A stretch of 64,000 nucleotides of DNA from Watersipora subatra (lineage: Eukaryota > Bryozoa > Gymnolaemata > Cheilostomatida > Watersiporidae): positions 1,178,001 through 1,242,000 of the forward strand of contig NC_088708.1 in assembly GCF_963576615.1 (NCBI RefSeq), in the 5' to 3' direction. The position numbers and the translations under genes were made by a program. The notes below the pieces were generated by a model. The model saw only the letters and a program-made list of their open reading frames with translations, had not been told where the DNA came from and did no database searches. Below are positions 15,401 to 27,400 of the stretch, piece after piece. The stretch's first letter is position 1. The number at the start of each line of letters is the position of its first letter.

Positions 15401-18400
15401 AGATAAAAATAGATAAAGATAGATAAAGATAGATAAAGATAGATAAATATAGATAAAGATAGATAAAGATAGACAAAGATAGATAAGTATAGATAAAAAT
15501 AGATAAAGATAGATAAATATAGATAAAGATAGATAAATATAGATAAAGATAGATAAAGATAGATAAAGATAGACAAAGATAGATAAGTATAGATAAAGAT
15601 AGATAAAGATAGATAAGGATAGATAAGTATAGATAAGTATAGATTAGTATAGATAAGTATAGATAAAGATAGATAAAGATAGATAACGATAAATAAGGAT
15701 AGATAAGGATAGATAAGGATAGATAAGGATAGATAAGGATAGATAAGTATAGATAAGGATAGATAAGTATAGATAAGGATAGATAAGGATAGATAAGTAT
15801 AGATAAAGATAGATAAGGATAGATAAGGATAGATAAGTATAGATAAGTATAGATAAGTATAGATAAGGATAGATAAGTATAGATAAGTATAGATTAGTAT
15901 AGATAAGTATAGATAAAGATAGATAACGATAGATAAGGATAGATAAGGATAGATAAGGATAGATAAGTATAGATAAGTATAGATAAGTATAGATAAGTAT
16001 AGATAAGGATAGATAAGGATAGATAAGTATAGATAAGTATAGATAAGGATAGATAAGGATAGATAAGTATAGATAAGTATAGATAAGTATAGATAAGGAT
16101 AGATAAGGATAGATAAGGATAGATAAGGATAGATAAGTATAGATAAGGATAGATAAGTATAGATAAGGATAGATAAGTATAGATAAGTATAGATAAGTAT
16201 AGATAAGGATAGATAAGGATAGATAAGTATAGATAAGTATAGATAAGTATAGATAAGGATAGATAAGGATAGATAAGATAATTATGAATAAGGACAGCTT
16301 AATGTAGTGGATTAGTTGCTGGTCCGAAGTTATGAGTTCAAATTCAATGCGAAGTATATTTTTCATTTTTAAAACAATCGCTACAGCTGGACAGACGAAT
16401 GACAGACAAACAGACATACACATATTTATATAGACGAGTGGATCTTTGGTGAGCTATTCAATTGTCTTTATTGTTACTAACATAATGCGTTGTTCAGTCC
16501 TAAAGATGATAGGAAGTTTCACCGTTTCTTCCATGTTTAACAATAAAATTGACGTCGAGTGCTGTCTAAGTATTCTAACAACTAATACACGATTGTAAGT
16601 TGTAAGAGTAGATTTGCGCTGCAAGTTATGTAAATTTTTACACCAACATTATATCGTAAAAATATAGCAAACCCAATAGCCATCCCTTTTGGGTTTTTAC
16701 CAATGTTGGGTGTTCTGCATTGCCGATGACTTGACACGTGTTGCACACAAATCTGGGTTGACTCTGAGCGGTTTGTGCGACAATGTTATAAGTGAATAAG
16801 ACCTTACATTAGTTATGAAACAAGTATCTCTGGGATTACTGGTGCAGTTACATACCTTATATCGCTCATCCAACTGAGCAAACTCTCTCATCTTGTCCTT
16901 GTCTAGGCGCGTCGGGACCTCCTTGATTGCTGTTGTCTGAAGGCGGATTATGTCAGCCAGCAAGGAGAACATTGTTTCAGGAATTATCTACACATTCACA
17001 TAGGAGAACAAATTATCAATAGAGCAATAGTTCTTATCGACAGAGCAATTGTACTTATCAATAGAGTCATGGTACTTACCAATAGAGTAAATGTACTTAT
17101 TAATAGAGTGAAGGTACTTATCAATAGAGTGATAGTACTTAGCAATAGACTGAAGGTACTTATTAATAAAGCGATGGTACTTATCAATAGAGTGATTCAA
17201 ACCAAATGTAATGATGTGAATTGGTAATTAGGGATGAGAAAAGGACTCGCCTGGAGGACCTTACGGACATATGCAACAAGTTCACTTGAGTAATACTGGG
17301 AGACACTCATAAGATCTGGACTCCGAGCCTGGCTGATTCTCATTAGAGGGAGATCAAGAGCAGAGGCCAGCTGTGTAGATAGAGAGAACACAATTACCAA
17401 AATTCCCCACTTGTGGTAGGAAATAGCACCAACACGTATTAGAATTAGCAATCTTCTATGACCGATTCATGTCCGATTCATATACAACCTATACATGACT
17501 CAAGTACGTCTAAAAAAGAACATAAAAAGTACCTTTAGAAATGTAGCACGCAGCTTGATGACTAGGTTAGCATTTCTCTTCACTCCTTCTTGCATGTAGT
17601 TAGTGTAACTATAACAGGCAGCATGTAGTTAGTGTAACTATAACAGGCAGCATGTAGTTAGTGTAACTATAACAGGCAGCATGTAGTTAGAGTAACTATA
17701 ACAGGCAGCATGTAGTTAGTGTAACTATAACAGGCAGCATGTAGTTAGTGTAACTATAACAGGCAAATGCAGGCGCTTGCTAGACACAAACTAAAACAAC
17801 ATAGAGTTGTCTGTTGGGTGGTTGATTGAGAATGTACCTTTCTTTTTTTACCGTTTTGGTGAATAAAAAATCTGCTAAACAGTTTAGTCCTGTTGCGAGT
17901 AGTGACAATTACTTCATCCCAGCTCTTCAACTAATTATCTTACAGTAATACGGATGTCTAAACGACCTCCCTTCTCACCAACCTGTCAATGATCTGCCAG
18001 GCATAGCTGAGATCAGCTACTATCTGTAGGTTAATCAGCACCTCATCCTTTATGTTGATAGTTCGGATCATTTGGTGTAGAAACTTACGAGTGTCGGCCA
18101 AAAACTGCTTTACTTGCAGATTGGAATCGAGTTGATGAAACTCTTGCACCTAATCAAAGTCCACGAAATAATTGAACTGTAGTTTTCCATGATAGTTTTA
18201 CATGACACTGTTGAATAGCTAACGTACTATAGAATATGAAATAACAGTAGTACTAAGAGTAAAATACCAGGTGTAACATGAAGGGTGAAAGAAAAGACAT
18301 ATTAGAGAGAAGTAGAAAAATTGTAGTAAAAGGAAAATATGCCATAGAACCTCATGAGCAAGAAATAACAGAATGTGAGGTCAGAAGAAACATTTTATGA

Positions 18401-21400
18401 CGTGACAGAAACATCGATTGAGAATAAATGCTATATCTGAAGACATGTTAAAGGCTGTGGGTTAATCGAAGATAAATCTTTGATGAATCAAAGATTGTAT
18501 ATATGTTGGCACTTTCCTTTATCCAGACAAAACACCGCAATCCTCCCTCTGCCACACCAATCACCTAACTCTCCATCTTACCTCTTCTAGAGCTTGCATC
18601 AGCTGAACGATTTTACGTCCTGCGGATGTTGAGTCATCATAGTCGAGGGATCCCATCTGTGTACTCATGGTTGAGAACCACGTTTGGAGATTGTCTAAAA
18701 AATATAACAGAACCGATTGACACAAGCTACAATACGCAGAGTTAACAAATACTATGATCATCTTCACAGCAGTAGAATAGTGTACCTAAACAGGTCAACA
18801 GAGAACTAAACATGCTGCCTCTGAACATGCTGCCTCTGAACATGAAACCTCTGAACATGAAACCTTTGAACATGCTGCTTCTGAACATGCTGCCTCTGAA
18901 CATGAAACCTCTGAACATGCTGCCTCTGAACATGCTGCCTCTGAACATGCTGCCTCTGAACATGAAACCTCTGAACATGAAACCTTTGAACATGCTGCCT
19001 CTGAACATGCTGCCTCTGAACATGAAACCTCTGAACATGCTGCCTCTGAACATGCTGCCTCTGAACATGCTGCCTCTGAACATGAAACCTCTGAACATGC
19101 TACCCCTGAACATGCTGCCTCTGAACATGCTGCCTCTGAACATGCTGCCTCTGAACATGCTGCCTCTGAACATGAAACCTTTGAACATGAAGCTTCTGAA
19201 CATGAAACCTTTGAACATGCTGCCTCTGAACATGCTGCCTTTGAACATGCTGCCTCTGAACATGCCGCCTCTGAACACGCTGCCTCTGAACATGAAACCT
19301 CTGAACATGAAACCTTTGAACATGAAGCTTCTGAACATAAAACCTTTGAACATGCTGCCTCTGAACATGCTGCCTCTGAACATGCTGCCTCTGAACATGC
19401 TGCCTTTGAACATGCTGCCTCTGAACATGCTGCCTCTGAACATGCTGCCTCTGAACATGAAACCTCTGAACATGCTGCCGTTAAACATGAAACCTTTGAA
19501 CACGCTGCCTCTGAACATGAAACCTCTGAACATGCTGCCTCTGAACATGCTGCCTCTGAACATGAAACCTCTGAACATGCTGCCTCTGAACATGCTGCCT
19601 CTAAACATGCTGCCTCTGAACATGAAGACTATAATGTAAAGCTGCATCACTAATGAACAGACATGGCTCATATACGTGATGTAAAGAGTAATACAGAAAT
19701 ACAATGACAAATAGCAGAAACAGTACCATTCTTTTCAACTCGAGTGAGAGGCTTGGTTCCAGAGAAAACATCAGCTAGTTCTAACATCCTCTCCTGGCAC
19801 TCCTTTTTACAGCTTTCCCATTTGGCCTGCTTCTGCTCAAGCATCTTGCGGAACATCTGTAACCAAGCACCCCTTACTGTACACATCAAGTGAGCGGTGA
19901 GTCGGACAACCTAGCTCAGTTGTAACAAATGTATGAAAGTAAAGAAAGGCAATTTCTATATTATTTAAATAACAAATCAGCCAAAATCAATCAGAACAAA
20001 AGGATTAGAGTCAAACCACAACATACAAGGTTAAGTTGCTAAAGACTTGGTTTGTATATTGAAACTGTATCCTAGTAGAGTATGCATTCTCAGATGAATA
20101 CAACATAGTTCATCTTAATTGTGTCATGACCTAATAACACTTTAATAAACACTGCGAGTGATTAAACATAACGGTAGAGCCGCTGCATTAGAGCTACTGT
20201 ATGTAAGGAACTATATTAGAGCTACTGTATGTAAGGAACTATATTAGAGCTACTGTATGTAAGGAATTATATTAGAGCTACTGTATGTAAGGAACTATAT
20301 TAGAGCTACTGTATGTAAGGAACTATATTAGAGCTACTGTATGTAAGGAACTATATTAGAGCTACTGTATGTAAGGAATTATATTAGAGCTACTGTATGT
20401 AAGGAATTATATTAGAGCTACTGTATGTAAGGAACTATATTAGAGCTACTGTATGTAAGGAACTATATTAGAGCTACTGTATGTAAGGAACTATATTAGA
20501 GCTACTGTATGTAAGGAACTATATTAGAGCTACTGTATGTAAGGAACTATATTAGAGCTACTGTATGTAAGGAACTATATTAGAGCTACTGTATGTAAGG
20601 AACTATATTAGAGCTACTGTATGTAAGGAACTATATTAGAGCTACTGTATGTAAGGAACTATATTAGAGCTACTGTATGTAAGGAACTATATTAGAGCTA
20701 CTGTATGTAAGGAACTATATTAGAGCTACTGTATGTAAGGAACTATATTAGAGCTACTGTATGTAAGGAACTATATTAGAGCTACTGTATGTAAGGAACT
20801 ATATTAGAGCTACTGTATGTAAGGAACTATATTAGAGCTACTGTATGTAAGGAACTATATTAGAGCTACTGTATGTAAGGAACTATATTAGAGCTACTGT
20901 ATGTAAGGAACTATATTAGAGCTACTGTATGTAAGGAACTATATTAGAGCTACTGTATGTAAGGAATTATATTAGAGCTACTGTATGTAAGGAACTATAT
21001 TAGAGCTACTGTATGTAAGGAACTATATTAGAGCTACTGTATGTAAGGAACTATATTAGAGCTACTGTATGTAAGGAACTATATTAGAGCTACTGTATGT
21101 AAGGAACTATATTAGAGCTACTGTATGTAAGGAACTATATTAGAGCTACTGTATGTAAGGAACTATATTAGAGCTACTGTATGTAAGGAACTATATTAGA
21201 GCTACTGTATGTAAGGAACTATATTAGAGCTACTGTATGTAAGGAACTATATTAGAGCTACTGTATGTAAGGAACTATATTAGAGCTACTGTATGTAAGG
21301 AACTATATTAGAGCTACTGTATGTAAGGAACTATATTAGAGCTACTGTATGTAAGGAACTATATTAGAGCTACTGTATGTAAGGAACTATATTAGAGCTA

Positions 21401-24400
21401 CTGTATGTAAGGAACTATATTAGAGCTACTGTATGTAAGGAACTATATTAGAGCTACTGTATGTAAGGAACTATATTAGAGCTACTGTATGTAAGGAACT
21501 ATATTAGAGCTACTGTATGTAAGGAACTATATTAGAGCTACTGTATGTAAGGAACTATATTAGAGCTACTGTATGTAAGGAACTATATTAGAGCTACTGT
21601 ATGTAAGGAACTATATGCAAAATAAGAAATGGATACAAACAAGAATAATTAAAGAGATTTCATTGTTACTTGAATTTAGAGAAATGAGAGAGTTCAGTCC
21701 CAGAGGTGGTGATAAAGACGTGAGGCATAACTTACTCTCACTTAGACTAGCTATACTTTACACCGCTTATCTTATATAGTGTTACTTACTGTTCTATTTT
21801 TTAACCTTGCTTTTTAATATTCACCAGCCCCTTCACTTTTACTCGCAAGACTGTAACATTTAAAGTTGGAATGGCGTATGTTAAAAATCACTCCAGATGT
21901 AAAGTAGAATATTAGCTCAAACTTGGCATCTATCTTTCGAAGGTTTATACATCGTTGTTGTTAGAAGTGGAGGTTGGCTGCTATCACAATGTTTAGAAAA
22001 AAGATGTGACGCCGAGGGTTACTACATAGGTGAGGTGATTATCTAATAGGTGAAGGTCAACGCGGTGATGAGCCCACTTTCTACATATGCACACTAAAGT
22101 AGACTTTCTTTCCAAACCATGGAAAAACAGAATGATGTAGACTCTATGTGTGCAAAACCCGGCTAACTATGCCTAGACCAATCACAACAGAGGTCTCACA
22201 AGAGACTTTCAGATATCTTCTATTATTGGATCTCAAGGTAATTCCGCATATGAAATAGTAATGTAATCCTGATTAGAACAGACTAATAGAGGTGGTGGGG
22301 TTGTCCACCGGTTTAGCCGATTGTCCAGTTTAACTGATATGCCTAGGCCTATATATCTTATATCTATATCTCAATGTTTGTCTGTCGCCCATCTGTCCAG
22401 TTATAGCGATAGTTTTAGGAATGACAAATGCGCTTTTTGCTAGATTTGGCAACTCCAGTTCTGGAGGTGGCCATTAGATTACCCGTTAGACTAACATGTC
22501 CAGCTGATTGATAATAATCATTGCATCGAAAGTATTCATTATATGAGTTAAAATACGCATAACGATGTTGCGTCACACGTAACAATTAGCAACGGGTCTC
22601 ACGGCTGAATTCCTAGAGTTGCACGGGTAATAAAAACAGCTTATAAACAGTTGCAGGTAATGTAGCGTGTAAAGGTAATTTAGTAGGGAAGATAATGCAG
22701 GTAATGTAATGTTTGTAAGTTGTTGTTAATTATCCGTGCAACGCCGGGTATTCATCTAGTAGGTTTATATACAGAAGAAATCACATTAATAATGTCTATA
22801 TAAATTGCACTGTAAACCGTACATTACACTATACTGTATATACTTTAATATATTTAGCTAGTAAAAAAAGCTGCAGAAGTTTCAAAAATAGCAACGAAGA
22901 ATAGACAACTCCTCTAATGACAAATTATTTTCGTAAATTTCTGTTCACGCAACGTGTTAGAACCATTATGTTTAACTGAATATTAAATAAGTTACTCTTT
23001 ATACTTATATTATGGTTTTTAACATATTTATAAACTATATTTCGCCATCATAAAAGTCAAGTAGCACACAAACAGTGTGATTGAAAAGCGCATTTCAACC
23101 TTGCGAGTGATTTGTATAAAAGGCTCCAATAAACAAGGGTTTCTTATATTTACTAATTTTCAAAATTTTTACGAAAGAGTATTATAAGCTGATTATCAAT
23201 TGTTTAAACGTAGCCACGCATTGATTGCAGCTGCTATGTCTAAATTTGTCTTTCGTATACGATATCTGCAGTAACAATGTCCCAGCCAGAGTTGACTGTA
23301 ATAAGATTTTGATTGGATGAACAATGATAAAGTGAATCTGATTGGGTGAACAATAGTAAAGCGATGATGATTAGGTAAACAATAATCAAGTGACTCTGAT
23401 TGGGTAAACAATGATAAAGTGATCCTGATTGGGTAAACAATGGTAAAATGATCCTGATTGGGTAAATAATGGTAGAGTGACTCTGATTGGGTAAACAATG
23501 GTAAAGTGATCTTGATTGGGTAAACAATGGTAAAGTGATACTGATTGGATGAGCGCTGATAAAGTGATTCTGATTGGATTGACTTGTATGACTGGTATCA
23601 AACCTCCCTGAGCTTGAGTTCCAACTTAGCAGCATTCATTAGAAGATGAAGCAACTTGAGAGGGTTGTAGTGGCTCTCCTGAATCACTTGGTCTCTTAGC
23701 AACTTACATCTCTTGTTTCCCTCGGCCACTGTCAGAATAGAAACCAGCTACATGTGTAACCATAGACATAGACAACATGCTGTCCATCAGCCTATGAAAC
23801 AATTGCTAAAAGCTAGAGAGAGGACAGTGTGTTGTATGGTGAAATGAATACTGTAGGATTAGATTGAACATACTGCAAAGAGACTGTGTGTGCAGGAGAG
23901 AAGACAGTATGTTGTATGGTGAAATGAATACTGTAGGATTAGATTGAACATACTGCCAAGAGACAGTATGTTGTATGGTGAAATGAATACTGTAGGATTA
24001 GATTGAACATACTGCCAAGAGACTGTGTGTGCAGGAGAGAAGACAGTGTGTTGTATGGTGAGATGAATACTGTAGGATTAGATTGAAGCTACTGCCAAGA
24101 GACAGTGTGTTGTATGGTGAGATGAATACTGTAGGATTAGATTGAACATACTGCCAAGAGACTGTGTGTGCAGCATGAGCCATCTGATGGTGACATTAGC
24201 CTCCCGAATAAGTGCCATTAGTTTAGAGATGTTGTCCAGAACATACTCATCCTGCAGCACGCCTTCCTTCAGAACCTGTGACAGCTTTGGACCACATTGT
24301 TCCAACTTCTTTGAATGCTATACAAGAGACATAGAGAAATGAGTAAACACCGTATTACATACCATCACCCATCACAAACTGGCATCGGGGCAGACACTAA

Positions 24401-27400
24401 CCTTAACTGCCTGTTCCTTCACATTACTGATGTCTAGAGTGTTGTTGAGTGCTGTCGCTGCTGCTTTGAACTGCTGCCAGACATCAACAAGGTTCACCGT
24501 TATCCCCATGTAAACGCTGATAATCTGGTAAAGATAATAATAATACTAATACATGATCTTTGCATACTTTAGAACTAAATACTAGGTACTAGGTACCAGA
24601 CACTCGGTAATATATACATGTAATGATATCTCTCCAAGACCTCTAGCTTACAGAAAAAACACCATCATTTTTTACTCATAAAGCACAGATGAGTAAAGAC
24701 AGAATGTCAGGCAAAGGTACATTGTATAACAATCAGAGACCATATATTCACAGGTGACATATCGTAATTATTTGAGTACAAAGAAGACCCTTAATTTCCG
24801 AATGAGAATCTGTATGCAATCTTTTTCATTTCTCTTCATTCTATATTGTCTATAGTCAGACCGTATACCATCAGAGTGAAAGACAGTATATCGGTTGACA
24901 TTGAAATCACATAGAGTAATCCAAGATTTTTTTTACTTAGTAACCAAGCGTTTAAAAATTAGGGTGCCCGGAGCACCCATTCTTTAGTGAAAATTTAAGG
25001 GTGCCTGTAACACCTGGACTTTAGTGTGCATTTTAGGTGCTATAGCGTCGTCAAAACAATCATTATGGTTTGCTCTCAACTGAAGAAGCTGCAAAGCGGT
25101 TTTTAATTGCTTTCCAATTTGCGTGATGGCACTTTTGAAGCATCTGTTTTGTAACACCATCTTCGACTAGATAAGTTGTCAAAAAGTCAATACAAAATTC
25201 ATTGGATAATGCTTAGGTGAGGCGTCATCAGTAAATCGAGCAACAGCATGCCATGTGACTGCTCATATTTACTCATTTAATGCCCGCACTTAATTTTCGA
25301 TTGCAAACCAGCACAAAATGTTTGCAGGTTATACTCAAATTAATATAGTAAAGCCATGCCAATGTACTGTACCACTGTACATGTAGCACTCATACCCCAG
25401 CCTCATTTACTAAGAGCCTTGTACACTATATATAATAATATAAGGGGTGTAGAAATAGACTGTGTGTTTTATTTTAATAAAAGATATCCTATCTATGAGC
25501 ATGAAACAACAACATTACATATGTTTCATTTTTACCAATGTTAACATAAATACTAAAGTAGTGAAGGCCTAAGGTAGTGAAGGCCTAAGGTAATGGTACG
25601 ATCTGAAGAATTCCCAATGAATCAGTACAGCAGTAAATCCTAGCGAAGATCGTGTGAAATGTAAAAGCAGAAACATTTCTTGCATTTTACGAGGCATGAC
25701 AGTACTTGGAACATGAAGCAGACAAATAAGCGCTGCGAGACAAGTTCAAAATACTGTTATAGCAGTGAGTATTAATAATAGGTTACATAGGTGAGGAGTC
25801 AGTCTTGTTACACCATCACCACAAGTATAATGGTGTAATTCCGGTTTTATAACAGATTAAGGAGCCTTACGAAGCGCATAGACATTAACATTAACACGAA
25901 CAAAATTATATTAGATGAGGACAGTGTAACAATGTCTTGTTAAAGCCGCATTTTAGAATATTCTAGACTTTATTTTTAGACATGAAATATACATTGGTAA
26001 ACTAATTAACAATTATAAGTCCTGTTCACAAATTTTGGTGATTCGCGCCACACAAGTCTTCATCTGCATTGAATGCTACATAAAAGCCTTCTAGTGTGAA
26101 CTAGAAGCACTGATAAAAATATCATAAAAGAACACAATACATCGCTTTAAACTAACCCAATTGTCAGGGAAATGCTTGTCTACGATCTCCCTCATTTTGG
26201 CCGGCTGAGTGTGGAGGATGTCCGGTGCGAAGAAGAGAATGACATAGAGCATACCGGCCTGAGTGCCGAGGGCCGTGCTTCTGTGCTCAGGCAAAGGATA
26301 GGCTGAGATCTGATTATAGACATCATCAGAGCGCAAACGCCCGACTAGCATGTCAACAAATTCGGCATTCACTGGAATTCTTCTGCAAGTGAGTAACATG
26401 AGATTAATGTACTCGTCTTATATGTCTTATTTACAATAATTGGGCAGAAATGGAAATGAAAAAAGCTAAGAAGGCAGTTTGAATGCCAGATGAACTTAAA
26501 TCTTTGTTTAAGAACCTTTAAGATTACGAGTGGATTTCTATGATTTATTTAAATGAGGCGAAACTGTAAATTTCTCCGAGTAACTTCATTTGACTGACAG
26601 GCAACAGTACACTCTAAATCGGTAACAATATTCTATGCCAATTGGTCACCCTCTGCAGGTTACTTAGTACCGCACAGATAAACATCTGTAAATCAACCAA
26701 GACATGATCAGGTCAACGACAGCCGTGACGGGATACTACAGCCATAATAGCAACATGATACTACAGCCATAATAGCAACATGATACTACAGCCATAATAG
26801 CAACATGATACTACAGCCATAATAGCAACATGATACTACAGCCATAATAGCAACATGATACTACAGCCATAATAGCAACATGATACTACAGCCATAATAG
26901 CAACATGATACTACAGCCATAATAGCAACAGGATACTACAGACATAATAGCAACAGGATACTGCAGACATAATAGCAACAGGATACTACAGACATAATAG
27001 CAACAGGATACTACAGCCATAATAGCAACAGGATACTACAGACATAATAGCAACATCATACTACAGACATAATAGCAACAGACCGCCTTTGAGAGACCAA
27101 CAACTAGCCAAGAGGACTTACTGGAAATAAGAGACAGGGTAGTTGACGGGTTGCTTAGCCCCAGGCTGTGTGCTGTATCCTGTGCTCCTGAGCAGTTTAC
27201 AGACATCGTCTATGTTCGAGTTGACTGAGGCATTCTGGGCACTAAAACAAGCTAGTTGTAAACATATCAAACTATGACTGTTCGCTGTACTATAAACATC
27301 CCATGTCCATAGTGACAACACATCGTACTAATAGTAATGATCATGGCCATCTCCAGTTATGGCAGTACATGCCTGCAGGCAATATAGCTATCTGCCTGTC

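Noticed and set aside
15279-16423. Open frames of YLYLSIFI-type repeats
   Set aside because: By-products of the GATA-rich decamer array in WASHC5 intron 15.
18742-19710. Open frame of 322 codons of repeated MFRGS on the minus strand, and 275 codons of LPLNM on the plus strand
   Set aside because: Both are products of one 15-bp intronic array; a five-codon period without stops opens frames on both strands.
10300-21616. CRISPR-like regular repeats
   Set aside because: The copies are head-to-tail without unique spacers and the genome is eukaryotic; these are satellites.
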